A DNA stretch of 64,000 nucleotides from Methylotenera sp. (GTDB lineage: Bacteria > Pseudomonadota > Gammaproteobacteria > Burkholderiales > Methylophilaceae). Position 1 is the first letter of the stretch. The number at the start of each line of letters is the position of its first letter. Of this stretch, positions 21,211 through 30,999 are shown piece by piece. Under the pieces are notes generated by a model that was not told the origin of the DNA, made no database searches, and saw only the letters and a program-made list of their open reading frames with translations. The DNA lies in contig NZ_JAQSDC010000004.1 of assembly GCF_029945705.1 (NCBI RefSeq), positions 248,001 to 312,000 on the forward strand, given 5' to 3'. The position numbers and the translations under genes are program-made.

Positions 21211-21729
21211 ATGAAATGTGAAATGATTAATAAATTAATAGGTGGTAAACGTGGTTACTTGCTTGGCTTCGTGGCTTGTTTTGGGCTGGTTGGCCTAGCC
21301 TTAGCGATTCAAACACACTATCAATTGAATCCTTGTCCATTGTGCATATCGCAGCGCATGGTGTTTATGGGTTTGGGCGTACTATTTTTAATCGCCGCAT
21401 TCATTAAACCAGCCACTATTCTAGGTAAATTGTTTACCTTATTACAGGTGTTAACTGCGCTCGGTGGCGCTGGTGTGGCTATTAGACATTGGTGGTTACA
21501 AGCGCATCGCGATACGATGATTGCCGATTGCGGTGTTGGTTTTGACTATATGTTTGAAAATTTTCCATTACAAAAAGCATTGAAATTGGTGTTTCGTGGC
21601 ACAGGAGATTGTGCCTCAATCGATTGGACGTTTCTTGGCTTGAGCATACCGCAAATGGCACTTATCGCTTTTATTAGCATGGCTGTGTATGCCTTGTTTT
21701 TGGCAAAACTAAATAATAAACATAAATAG
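21211..21729 (+). CDS. dsbB: Disulfide bond formation protein DsbB
   Basis: Four TM segments; periplasmic CPLC and Cys pair; NPCPLCISQRMVF. Confidence 0.92.
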   Translation: MKCEMINKLIGGKRGYLLGFVACFGLVGLALAIQTHYQLNPCPLCISQRMVFMGLGVLFLIAAFIKPATILGKLFTLLQVLTALGGAGVAIRHWWLQAHRDTMIADCGVGFDYMFENFPLQKALKLVFRGTGDCASIDWTFLGLSIPQMALIAFISMAVYALFLAKLNNKHK

Positions 21730-21755
21730 AACTACATTAAAGAAGCTTAAAGCAA

Positions 21756-22643
21756 ATGTATAAAACATTAGATGATTTTGTCGGTAATACTCCATTAGTT
21801 AAATTGCAGCGCATGGCTGGCAATACCAGCAACACAATATTACTCAAGCTAGAAGGCAATAACCCTGCGGGCTCAGTTAAGGATAGACCAGCTTACAGCA
21901 TGATTACTCGTGCTGAGGCGCGTGGCGATATTAAGCCTGGCGATACCCTGATTGAAGCAACAAGTGGCAACACTGGCATTGCCTTGGCCATGGTTGCGGC
22001 AATGCGTGGGTATAAAATGATATTGGTGATGCCAGACAACCAAAGCATAGAGCGCCGTCAAAGCATGAAAGCGTATGGTGCGGAGCTAATATTAACGCCT
22101 AAAGATGGCAGTATGGAACTAGCACGTGATGTGGCGATGAAGCTACAAGCAGAGGGTGAGGGCATTGTATTAGATCAGTTTGGTAATAGCGATAATCCTC
22201 TTGCCCATTACGAAGGTACAGGCCCTGAAATTTGGCGCGATACGGGTGGAAAAGTGACGCATTTTGTAGCGAGTATGGGCACTACAGGCACAATTATGGG
22301 TGTTTCGCGTTTTTTAAAAGAGCAAAATCCTAATATTCAGATTATTGGCGTGCAGCCAGAAGAAGGCAGTCAGATTCCTGGCATTCGTAAATGGCCAGAA
22401 GAGTATTTGCCTAAGATTTACGACGCCAAACGTGTAGATGAATTACGTTATGTTAATCAAAAAAACGCTGAAAATACCACCAGAAAACTAGCCACAGAAG
22501 AGGGTATTTTTGCAGGAGTATCAAGTGGAGGCGGGCTTTACACTGCGTTGCAGTTATCTAAAGAACTGGAAAATTCGGTAATAGTGACTATTGTGTGTGA
22601 TAGGGGTGACCGATACTTATCTACAGGTGTCTTCCCTTCTTAA
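21756..22643 (+). CDS. cysM: Cysteine synthase B
   Basis: VGNTPLVKLQRM, LKLEGNNPAGSVKDRPAYSMI, EATSGNTGIALAMVAA. Confidence 0.95.
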   Translation: MYKTLDDFVGNTPLVKLQRMAGNTSNTILLKLEGNNPAGSVKDRPAYSMITRAEARGDIKPGDTLIEATSGNTGIALAMVAAMRGYKMILVMPDNQSIERRQSMKAYGAELILTPKDGSMELARDVAMKLQAEGEGIVLDQFGNSDNPLAHYEGTGPEIWRDTGGKVTHFVASMGTTGTIMGVSRFLKEQNPNIQIIGVQPEEGSQIPGIRKWPEEYLPKIYDAKRVDELRYVNQKNAENTTRKLATEEGIFAGVSSGGGLYTALQLSKELENSVIVTIVCDRGDRYLSTGVFPS

Positions 22644-22673
22644 ATACATTTATCGTCAATGCCGTCAGCTTAA

Positions 22674-24467
22674 ATGTTCCGTCAGCTAGCCATTGTTTTT
22701 ATTGTATGCATTAGCTTCTTTTGTCAGCAAGCTTATGCCATTAGTGCTATTCAAATTCAAGTGGGCGAGGTTGAAGCACCTGCAGGTAAGCTCAAAAATG
22801 CACAGTTTCAGGTAGATTTAAAAGGCATTAAACCGACACTAGTCTTAAAAGCAGAGGTGAAGCCTACCAATGAAAAAGATTTCACTCCATTCAGTCTGCA
22901 ATGCGAGCAATTTAATACTGAAAAAATTGGGCAAGTAGATTGCTTAAATGGTGGTTTTACTGCCAAGCAAGTAAAAGCACCATTTTCAGTACACTTCGTC
23001 AGTTACCCCAATGACTTTGCAATGGATATTGCTTTTAATGCGGCTAATTTTAGCGATGAGTCTGGTTTGCACGCGGGAGAAAATCTTACTGGTCAGATTA
23101 AACTGGCGGCAAAAAACATTAACAACATTTGGCAATGGAACGGCCTGATTAGCTGGGATAAGGGCGAACTGTTTTGGCAACCATTTTATTTTGGCAAAGC
23201 TGGTAATCGATTTGAAATTAATGGTACTTTCAAGCAACCTATTCTGAATATTGAGAATGCTAGCTTACTGGTAAATGAAGTGGGTAAGATGACCTCAAGC
23301 GTACAAATTAATACCGATACTAAAGCGGTTGAAGATATTAAGGTCAGCGCAACAGATGTTGATTTTGCCGGGCTCTACGCTATATTTCTTAAGCCCATGG
23401 CTGACAAGTCAGTATTCGGTAATTTGGAGGTGTCAGGTAAAGCAGATTGGCAGTTTGAGATTAAGAATTTAGAGCCAAGTAGTTTTGAGCTTAATTTACG
23501 TGATGCCAACATTGACGATAAAAATGGCAAGTTCGCTTTCAAGCATATGAATGCGCATTTGCCATGGGATTACAACAATGCCAAAACCGTGAGTATTGAA
23601 TATGAAAGCGGGAGTTTGCTCAAAATGCCTTTGGGAGATACCAAGTTAAGCGCGTTGATTAATCGATATTCATTCACCACACCACAACTCACCTTGCCAA
23701 TTTTAGATGGCGCGCTTAATTTTACAGACTTATCCGCGGCGATGATTGCCGACAATTGGTATTGGCATGTCGGCATGAATGTTTCCCCAATATCGATGAG
23801 CGAGTTTAGCAAAGCGCTAGGTTGGCCAATCATGCAGGGTAAAATATCTGGCCGCGTACCGCAAGTGACATACGCAGGTAAGCAACTGGTGATGGAGGGA
23901 GCGATGACCTTTAATGTGTTTAATGGCACTATTGGTATGGATAACCTTAAAATTGAAGATCCACTAGGGGTAGTGCCGCGTTTACAAGCTGATTTACAGA
24001 TGCGTGGTTTGGATCTAGGTGACTTAACGCGAACATTCAGCTTTGGCGATATTGAAGGTAAATTAGATGGCGATGTGAAAAATATGGTGCTAGAAAATTG
24101 GAAGCCAGTGCGCTTGGATGCCTCTATTCAAAACAGTGAAGGTAAGCATCTTAAAAAAATCTCGCAACGCGCGGTGGAAAACATTACCGCTTTAGGTGGC
24201 GAGGGCACGGCAGCGGCTTTGCAACGGACATTTTTACGTTTCTTTAAAGAGTTTAATTATGACAAAATTGGTTTAAGCTGCAAATTGCGTCAAGATGTCT
24301 GCGAAATGGGTGGCGTTGAGTCAACCGCAACTGGGTATGTTATCGTTAAAGGTAGTGGAATACCCGCGGTGAATGTGAATGGGTTTACACAAAGAATTAG
24401 TTTGTCTGATTTGTTAGGTAGAATAAAACGCATTACTGACGGTAATACCAAAGTGCTGGTTAAGTAA
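22674..24467 (+). CDS. AsmA-like YdbH-family envelope protein
   Basis: Signal peptide and long beta-rich sequence; C-terminal LDGDVKNMVLENWKPVRLDASIQNSEGKHLKKISQRAVENITALGG; followed by YnbE- and YdbL-like genes. Confidence 0.78.
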   Translation: MFRQLAIVFIVCISFFCQQAYAISAIQIQVGEVEAPAGKLKNAQFQVDLKGIKPTLVLKAEVKPTNEKDFTPFSLQCEQFNTEKIGQVDCLNGGFTAKQVKAPFSVHFVSYPNDFAMDIAFNAANFSDESGLHAGENLTGQIKLAAKNINNIWQWNGLISWDKGELFWQPFYFGKAGNRFEINGTFKQPILNIENASLLVNEVGKMTSSVQINTDTKAVEDIKVSATDVDFAGLYAIFLKPMADKSVFGNLEVSGKADWQFEIKNLEPSSFELNLRDANIDDKNGKFAFKHMNAHLPWDYNNAKTVSIEYESGSLLKMPLGDTKLSALINRYSFTTPQLTLPILDGALNFTDLSAAMIADNWYWHVGMNVSPISMSEFSKALGWPIMQGKISGRVPQVTYAGKQLVMEGAMTFNVFNGTIGMDNLKIEDPLGVVPRLQADLQMRGLDLGDLTRTFSFGDIEGKLDGDVKNMVLENWKPVRLDASIQNSEGKHLKKISQRAVENITALGGEGTAAALQRTFLRFFKEFNYDKIGLSCKLRQDVCEMGGVESTATGYVIVKGSGIPAVNVNGFTQRISLSDLLGRIKRITDGNTKVLVK

Positions 24468-24569
24468 GAGAAACATTGAAGTAATAGAACAGTTGAACTT
24501 AGCGCAACGCGTATTTTTGCGCATTAATGTAGGTCACTATTGAGTTGTGCTATTGAATAAGGAATAACA

Positions 24570-24767
24570 ATGAAAAGTAATTTAACCAGAAATGTGAGTT
24601 TGTTAGCAGTGATTGCTGGCTTATCTGCCTGCGTGACTATCAATATTTACTTTCCTGCTGCTGCCGCAGAAAAAGCAGCGGATAAAATCATCGACGATGT
24701 TTGGCAGCTAAAAGATGACGCGCAAGTCAATACGAATAAACCTGCAGAGGCACCCGTCGCTAAATAG
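24570..24767 (+). CDS. YnbE-like lipoprotein
   Basis: Lipobox LSAC; CVTINIYFPAAAAEKAADKIIDDVW. Confidence 0.85.
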   Translation: MKSNLTRNVSLLAVIAGLSACVTINIYFPAAAAEKAADKIIDDVWQLKDDAQVNTNKPAEAPVAK

Positions 24768-24848
24768 GTAGAGTTTCAACACGATTGTTTGATTTAGATT
24801 AGACCGAACAGATTAAGTTAGAAGCTAACCGATAAAAAAGGAAATAAC

Positions 24849-25268
24849 ATGCAAAAACTAATGAGTGTTTTTATAGTGGTGATGGCGATGTTTCTATCGA
24901 GCAGCTTGGCAAATGCTGTGCCAGATTTAGAAATGAATACGCCTGCAATTTCAGCGATTAAAAACAGTATGCAAGCGCGGCACAGTCAGTTGGCTCCGCA
25001 TTATGCGAGTGGTGCTATAGGGTTAACCAAAGATGGCTTGATTGCAGTGCGTGACACCACTGCGGTACCTTTAAAAGATAGACAAGGCATTAATGCACTT
25101 GTGGCGGCTGAGAATACAGATCGTAACGCCTTATACAAAGAAATTGCTGCAGGTAACGGTCACCCAGAATGGCGTGGCGATATCCAAGGCACATTTGCTG
25201 GTCGCTGGATAGATAAGGCGCAGAGTGGCTGGTACTATCAAAATGATAGTGGTTGGGTGAAAAAGTAA
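24849..25268 (+). CDS. YdbL family (DUF1318) periplasmic protein
   Basis: Signal peptide; NTPAISAIKNSMQARHSQLAPHYASGAIGLTKDGLIAVRD; follows YnbE-like gene. Confidence 0.85.
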   Translation: MQKLMSVFIVVMAMFLSSSLANAVPDLEMNTPAISAIKNSMQARHSQLAPHYASGAIGLTKDGLIAVRDTTAVPLKDRQGINALVAAENTDRNALYKEIAAGNGHPEWRGDIQGTFAGRWIDKAQSGWYYQNDSGWVKK

Positions 25269-25291
25269 TCAGTTCCAAAATAATAAACCTC

Positions 25292-25318
25292 AAGGCTGCT
25301 TAGGCAGCCTTTATTTTT
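25292..25318 (+). terminator. Intrinsic terminator after ydbL
   Basis: AAGGCTGC-TTAG-GCAGCCTT followed by TATTTTTT. Confidence 0.85.
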
Positions 25319-25337
25319 TATGCTAAGTTAGATTTAT

Positions 25338-25377
25338 AATTGAAATAACTAATTGAAATAGCTAAGTGAAATAAGCT
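25338..25377. repeat. Degenerate 13-14 bp tandem repeat, 3 units
   Basis: AATTGAAATAACT / AATTGAAATAGCT / AAGTGAAATAAGCT. Confidence 0.75.
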
Positions 25378-25438
25378 ATAAATCTTACGTTATTTTCAGT
25401 TTAGACTTCATTGTTGTAGGCATACACTAATCTTAACT

Positions 25439-25972
25439 TTGATAAGTTATGGGAGTGCGAAAATGCCAAGTCATTCTTCAAGTATGCTAAGCAGTGTCTC
25501 AAGTAATGTGATTAACTTTCCCTCTTTTGGCAAGGCAATTACCTTGGACGATCAAGGTATTTACTATGCCATGAACACGCGAACGCAAACTATCCACAGC
25601 ATATTTCAATTGGTTTATCAGGGTGATGATTGGTATTTATATCAGTTGGAAAGTGCAGGGAATGAAGACGAGACGCAATGGTCCCTCTTGATAGGAAATG
25701 TGGATTATGTGCTTCATAGTATGACTTCTACACAAATTAGACAGCACTTTTCAAAGCCAGAATATGCCGAGCCTAGGGGTGCATGGCAAGTCATTAAAAA
25801 CTCAAAATTTGGTTTTGGTAAATTCACACCAATGCAAGCAGATGAGTCAGTACGTTATGCCATGTTAGCCTTTGTAGACGGTGAAATGTTGACGCCAATA
25901 CTGATACATAAAACTGAAGTATCATCGGAATCTGAGCAAGCAAGCACATTAGACACAGCGGAGTTTGCTTAA
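25439..25972 (+). CDS. Uncharacterised protein, paralog of 11165-11656
   Basis: Shares DDQGIYYAMN, FQLVYQGD, DWYLYQLE and KPEYAEPRGAWQVIKNSKFGFGKFTP with the paralog; ATG at 25463 is a possible true start. Confidence 0.82.
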   Translation: MISYGSAKMPSHSSSMLSSVSSNVINFPSFGKAITLDDQGIYYAMNTRTQTIHSIFQLVYQGDDWYLYQLESAGNEDETQWSLLIGNVDYVLHSMTSTQIRQHFSKPEYAEPRGAWQVIKNSKFGFGKFTPMQADESVRYAMLAFVDGEMLTPILIHKTEVSSESEQASTLDTAEFA

Positions 25973-25989
25973 ATAGTCACACAGGCTGG

Positions 25990-26796
25990 TTGCCCATTAG
26001 ATGTTGTATCGTGTATGCTTTTGGCATGACGCCTACCTTAGTATTTGATATCGAGACCATTCCTGATACGGATGGTCTTCGTGTTTTGTATAACCTGCCA
26101 CCAGAAACTTCGGCAGATGATGTTGCCAATATTGCCTTGCATCAACGTCGCCAGCAAAACGGTACGGATTTTCTCCCCTTGCATCAACATCGTATTTGCG
26201 CCATTTCATGTGCGTTGCGAGAAGGTAATAACTTCAAAGTTTGGACACTTGGGGATGCAGATGCGACTGAAGCTGAAATCATTCAGCGCTTTTTTGATGG
26301 CATTGACAAATTCACGCCACAAATCATCTCTTGGAATGGCAGTGGCTTTGATTTGCCTGTGCTGCATTATCGTGGGCTGATTCATGGCATTAATGCCAGC
26401 CGTTATTGGGATTTGGGCGAAGACGATAAAGACTTTAAATGGAATAACTACATTAGCCGTTACCATATGCGCCATTTAGATTTAATGGATGTGATGGCAA
26501 TGTACAATGCGCGTGCCAATGCGCCTTTGGATGATTTGGCTAAGTTGTGCGGCTTTCCAGGCAAGCTAGGTATGGATGGCAGTAAAGTTTGGGATGCCTT
26601 TAAAGCAGGTAAGATTGAAGAAATCCGCAATTACTGTGAAACGGATGTTGCAAACACGCACTTAGTGTTTCTACGATTTCAACTCATGCGTGGAAACCTC
26701 ACACCTGCCGCGTATGAAGCGGAAATTAAGCTTGTTCGTGAAACCTTGACTAGCTACAGCGCAACGCATTGGACTGAGTTTCTAGCTGCTTGGTAG
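25990..26796 (+). CDS. Predicted 3'-5' exonuclease, PolB exonuclease-like
   Basis: LVFDIETIPD (DxE), SWNGSGFDLPVL and NYCETDVANTHLVFLR motifs; likely start at MTPTLVFDIET (26026). Confidence 0.88.
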   Translation: MPIRCCIVYAFGMTPTLVFDIETIPDTDGLRVLYNLPPETSADDVANIALHQRRQQNGTDFLPLHQHRICAISCALREGNNFKVWTLGDADATEAEIIQRFFDGIDKFTPQIISWNGSGFDLPVLHYRGLIHGINASRYWDLGEDDKDFKWNNYISRYHMRHLDLMDVMAMYNARANAPLDDLAKLCGFPGKLGMDGSKVWDAFKAGKIEEIRNYCETDVANTHLVFLRFQLMRGNLTPAAYEAEIKLVRETLTSYSATHWTEFLAAW

Positions 26797-26916
26797 TCGT
26801 CTTTTTTGGTGGTTGTCTTTTGTAGGTGCAATGCCCATACATATATCATGACACTTTTTAACAATGCCTTAATAATGCGTTAAAATCACACCTCATTCAG
26901 TAATACAGGTTTTCAC

Positions 26917-28305
26917 ATGGCACGTCACGCTAGAAATCGCAATAAGCCCCCAGCTATTCTCGAAACAAAACATGCGACTATCGAGTCGCTAGATCAAGAA
27001 GGGCGTGGTGTTGCGCATGTTGAGGGTAAAACCATTTTTATTGATGGTGCGCTACCAAATGAAAAAGTCACTTATCAATCCATTCGCATTAAACCCAGTT
27101 ATGAAGTTGCTAATGTGGTGGAAATACTCAAACAATCAAATCAACGTGTGACACCTAAATGCCCCCATTTTGGCTTGTGTGGTGGCTGTAAATTACAGCA
27201 TTTAGATTTTGCAGCGCAAGTGGCGGCAAAACAAAGATTACTTGAAAATGATTTATGGCATATAGGCCAAGTAAATGCCGAAAATATGCTACCGCCACTG
27301 TATGGCCCTACATGGGGCTACCGTCACAAAGCGCGTTTGAGCGTTAAATATGTAGAAAAGAAACAGCGTGTACTCGTTGGTTTTAACGAAAAAGCCACAC
27401 GATACGTGGCTGATATGAACTCATGCGAAGTGCTAGTGCCAGAAGTTTCCGCGCTGATAGCGCCATTGCAGGACATGATTTTGCAATTAAGCATACGTGA
27501 CAAGTTACCGCAAATTGAGTTGGCAGTTGGCGAGGCTGATTTAGAAGTAGACGTTGAAACAGGAAGTAATTACCCAGTCATTGTTCTGATATTGCGCATC
27601 ATGGAGGCACTAAATCCTGATGATGAAGCATTACTAACCGCTTTTGCTGATACCCATAAAGTACAGATTTGGACGCAAACCAAAGGCCCTGACACGATTA
27701 AGCCATTTTATCCATTGGCTGGTCCTGCGCTTAAATACAGCTTGCCAGAGTTTGATTTAACTTATCCGTTCAAGCCTAATGAGTTTACGCAAGTGAACCC
27801 ACACATCAATCGCGTGATGTTGCGCAGAGCAATGCAGCTATTAGCGCCGCAAGAAAATGAGCGAATCGCAGACTTTTTCTGTGGAATTGGCAACTTCACT
27901 TTGCCCATTGCGCGCAGTGGTGCTCAGGTATTAGGCTTAGAAGGTTTGGCTAATTTAGTTGATAGAGCCAATGAAAGCGCAGCTTTAAATAATACCGAAC
28001 AGGTTAGGTTTGGCATCGCAGATTTATTCAAAATGACGGAGTCTAGCTTAGCCGAACTTGGTCATTTTGATAAATGGTTAGTAGACCCACCACGCGATGG
28101 CGCTTTTGAATTGGTAAAAGCCATTACGCCTGAAACTGCGCCCAAATTAATTGTTTACGTATCATGTAACCCAGCCACCTTGGCGCGCGATGCAGGCGTG
28201 TTAGTGAATGAAAAAGGTTACACATTAAGTGCCGCAGGCGTGATTAATATGTTTCCGCATACGGCGCATGTAGAGTCCATTGCGCTATTCACGCTTACTA
28301 CATAA
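26917..28305 (+). CDS. rlmD: 23S rRNA (uracil(1939)-C(5))-methyltransferase
   Basis: TRAM-like N-terminus; [15 protein letters not shown] Fe-S motif; [11 protein letters not shown]. Confidence 0.95.
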   Translation: MARHARNRNKPPAILETKHATIESLDQEGRGVAHVEGKTIFIDGALPNEKVTYQSIRIKPSYEVANVVEILKQSNQRVTPKCPHFGLCGGCKLQHLDFAAQVAAKQRLLENDLWHIGQVNAENMLPPLYGPTWGYRHKARLSVKYVEKKQRVLVGFNEKATRYVADMNSCEVLVPEVSALIAPLQDMILQLSIRDKLPQIELAVGEADLEVDVETGSNYPVIVLILRIMEALNPDDEALLTAFADTHKVQIWTQTKGPDTIKPFYPLAGPALKYSLPEFDLTYPFKPNEFTQVNPHINRVMLRRAMQLLAPQENERIADFFCGIGNFTLPIARSGAQVLGLEGLANLVDRANESAALNNTEQVRFGIADLFKMTESSLAELGHFDKWLVDPPRDGAFELVKAITPETAPKLIVYVSCNPATLARDAGVLVNEKGYTLSAAGVINMFPHTAHVESIALFTLTT

Positions 28306-28360
28306 AAACCTTTATCCATAAAAACTTATGCTGAGATGCTTGTCTTGGCTAGCTGAGCGT

Positions 28361-28395
28361 TGTTGTAATAAAACAACGCTTAGCTATTTTCATAG
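28361..28395 (+). terminator. Probable intrinsic terminator after rlmD
   Basis: AGCTGAGCGTTGTT-GTAATAA-AACAACGCTTAGCT stem. Confidence 0.7.
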
Positions 28396-28401
28396 TCCTA
28401 G

Positions 28402-28415
28402 TTGATACACATCAA
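28402..28415. promoter_or_regulatory. FNR/Anr box upstream of ompW
   Basis: TTGATACACATCAA matches TTGAT-N4-ATCAA exactly. Confidence 0.85.
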
Positions 28416-28486
28416 ATAGCTTATCCATAGTGCCTCGTAAAATTCACACATCGAATTAATTTATTTTTTATGTGGAGAGTTTGAAA

Positions 28487-29164
28487 ATGAAAAAAACATT
28501 ATCAGTATTAGCCCTTGCAGCTGCTTTTGCACCTGCATTAGCTCAAGCGGAGGCGGGTGATTGGGTCGTGCGCGTACGAGCGGTAGATGTCGCACCAAAT
28601 GAAAGTAGTGATTTAGGTAAGATTTCTGGTGATGCTGGTTTAGCTAGTGCTATCAGTGCTGGTGCTGCACTTACAGTTGATAATAATGTAATTCCTGAGT
28701 TAGATATTTCTTACTATTTTACTAAAAATATTGCTGCTGAATTGATTTTAGCCCTTGGTACACGCCACGATGTGAATATTACAGGCAATACTGGCGCATT
28801 AGGCAATCAAAATCTTGGCTCAGTTAATATGTTGCCACCGACTTTAACTGCTCAATGGCACTTCATGCCAGATCAAACTTTTGATCCATATCTTGGGGCT
28901 GGTGTTAACTACACACATAGTTTTGATCATAGTTTGAATGCAAGTGGCGTTGTTCCGATTCGAATTGATCGCAACATGTTTGGTTTTGTTGCTCAAGCAG
29001 GCTTTGATGTAAACCTTAAAGATGGTTGGTTAATTAATGCGGATGTTAAATACGTCACAATGAATACGGATGTGGAGGCCTTAGTGGGTGGGGCTTGGAC
29101 AAAAATCGATGACCTAGATATTAATCCATGGGTATTCGGTATCGGTATTGGTAAAAAATTCTAA
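28487..29164 (+). CDS. ompW: OmpW family outer membrane protein
   Basis: Signal peptide, GDWVVRVRAVDVAPNESSD, terminal F; ATG at 28487 preceded by GTGGAGAG. Confidence 0.9.
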   Translation: MKKTLSVLALAAAFAPALAQAEAGDWVVRVRAVDVAPNESSDLGKISGDAGLASAISAGAALTVDNNVIPELDISYYFTKNIAAELILALGTRHDVNITGNTGALGNQNLGSVNMLPPTLTAQWHFMPDQTFDPYLGAGVNYTHSFDHSLNASGVVPIRIDRNMFGFVAQAGFDVNLKDGWLINADVKYVTMNTDVEALVGGAWTKIDDLDINPWVFGIGIGKKF

Positions 29165-29203
29165 GAATAAGAATTCAATATAAAGATTTTAAGGCTCCAC
29201 TTT

Positions 29204-29237
29204 AGCCTCTATCGTTCGCGCGGTAGGGGCTTTTTTT
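29204..29237 (+). terminator. Intrinsic terminator after ompW
   Basis: AGCCTCTATCG-TTCGCG-CGGTAGGGGCTTTTTTT. Confidence 0.85.
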
Positions 29238-29316
29238 ATGCATTACACTTTAAAAATACCTTAGATAAAAAATGGCGATAGAAATGTTCTATCGGCCATT
29301 AGTCATTAACGATGAG

Positions 29317-30783
29317 CTAAATTATTTTAGAGAAGCGTGCACGATTGCGGTCAGTTTGTAAGTATTTATCAAACAACATGGCAATGGCTCGTACAAAGAA
29401 CCAGCCTGTGTCGGTGACCTGTAAGCCACTAACATCAAGTTCTAACATGCCTATCGCTTGCTGTTCTTTTAATAACTCGAGTTCTTTTTCGAAGTAAGTT
29501 TTAAAGTCAATCACGTAGGCAAGTTCTATCGACTCATATTGCAATGCGCCTTGGCACATAATCGCCATAATCACCGCACGGCGTATTAAATCGTCTCTTG
29601 ATAGCGCTAAGCCACGCACTACGGGGAAGCGACCTTGATTGAGATAGTCATAATACTCTTCAATTGTTTTAGCATTCTGGCTATAGGTTGCACCTACACG
29701 TCCAATGGCTGAAACGCCCAAGCTGATTAAGTCACAATCTGGCTGCGTACTGTAACCTTGAAAGTTTCGATGCAGTCTACCTTGTCGTTTTGCGATGGCT
29801 AAATCATCGTCTGGTAAAGCAAAGTGATCCATGCCAACATACACATAACCAGCCTCGTTAAATGCTTTTAAGGCATTTGATAGCATGCTGATTTTATCTT
29901 GTGCTGCGGGTAACTCATACTCGCTGATTCGACGTTGTGGCTTGAATCTCTCGGGTAAATGCGCATAGCCGTAAAGCGAAATCCTATTGGGTCTGAGCTC
30001 TACAATTTGGTTTAAAGTGCGAGTAAATGACTCGGACGTTTGCATCGGTAGTCCGTAGATTAAATCTACATTGATAGACTTAAATTGTAGCCTACGCGCG
30101 GCCTCAACTAAAGAAAACACTTGTTCAGCTGGTTGAATGCGATGCACGGCTTTTTGTACTTCTGGGTCAAAATCTTGTACACCAAAACTTAGGCGGTTAA
30201 AGCCTAATTCGGCTAAATGCTTCAAACGTTGTTCATTCACCGTGCGTGGGTCAACTTCAATTGAATATTCACCATTTGGCGCAAACACAAAGTTGCGCTT
30301 TAGCATATTCATCAATTCAGTTAACTCTTCATCTGAGAAAAAAGTGGGTGTGCCACCACCCAAATGTAATTGTGAAATGGTATTTGCTGAACCCTTTGCA
30401 CTACCCAAATGCTCCATATGCAAATCAATTTCGCGATTTAGATAACGTAAATATTCTGCACTACGCTCATGGTGCTTAGTCACAATCTTATTACATGCAC
30501 AAAAGAAGCAAAGTGATTCACAAAATGGAATGTGTACATAAACTGATAAGGGTAACGCAGAGCTTGCAACACGCCTTTGCTCTAAGGCTAACTTGTAGGC
30601 ATCTTCAGTAAAAGCCTCTACAAATCTATCCGCTGTAGGGTAGGACGTGTAGCGAGGGCCAGAAACATCGTATTTCTGCAGCATATCCATTGATACACCT
30701 GGCATGATATAGCCGCTATTTGTTGCTGAGGCAATATTAATCATATTCTCAACAGGTTTCATTGAAATGTTATTAGCACGCAT
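29317..30783 (-). CDS. hemN: Oxygen-independent coproporphyrinogen III oxidase
   Basis: YVHIPFCESLCFFCACNK radical-SAM motif; YDVSGPRYTSYPTADRF. Confidence 0.96.
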   Translation of the reverse strand: MRANNISMKPVENMINIASATNSGYIMPGVSMDMLQKYDVSGPRYTSYPTADRFVEAFTEDAYKLALEQRRVASSALPLSVYVHIPFCESLCFFCACNKIVTKHHERSAEYLRYLNREIDLHMEHLGSAKGSANTISQLHLGGGTPTFFSDEELTELMNMLKRNFVFAPNGEYSIEVDPRTVNEQRLKHLAELGFNRLSFGVQDFDPEVQKAVHRIQPAEQVFSLVEAARRLQFKSINVDLIYGLPMQTSESFTRTLNQIVELRPNRISLYGYAHLPERFKPQRRISEYELPAAQDKISMLSNALKAFNEAGYVYVGMDHFALPDDDLAIAKRQGRLHRNFQGYSTQPDCDLISLGVSAIGRVGATYSQNAKTIEEYYDYLNQGRFPVVRGLALSRDDLIRRAVIMAIMCQGALQYESIELAYVIDFKTYFEKELELLKEQQAIGMLELDVSGLQVTDTGWFFVRAIAMLFDKYLQTDRNRARFSKII

Positions 30784-30843
30784 AAATCCACTCCTACAAT
30801 TTAGTTCAGGATAAGACTATGCCAGCTTTGTCAGAATCACTCC

Positions 30844-30857
30844 TTGATGCAAATCAA
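30844..30857. promoter_or_regulatory. FNR/Anr box in the hemN-fnr intergenic region
   Basis: TTGATGCAAATCAA matches TTGAT-N4-ATCAA exactly; about 60 bp upstream of hemN. Confidence 0.88.
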
Positions 30858-30999
30858 ACGATAATGCGTGAATTTTGCTTAACTTGCTTAACGTAGAAAT
30901 CTTGGCATATTGATGAGATATAATTTATCTTAAGTTATCCCTAGTAACTGAATGGGATTAGCGCTATGCTTACTTAGCCATCTTAAGTTATATCAAAAT

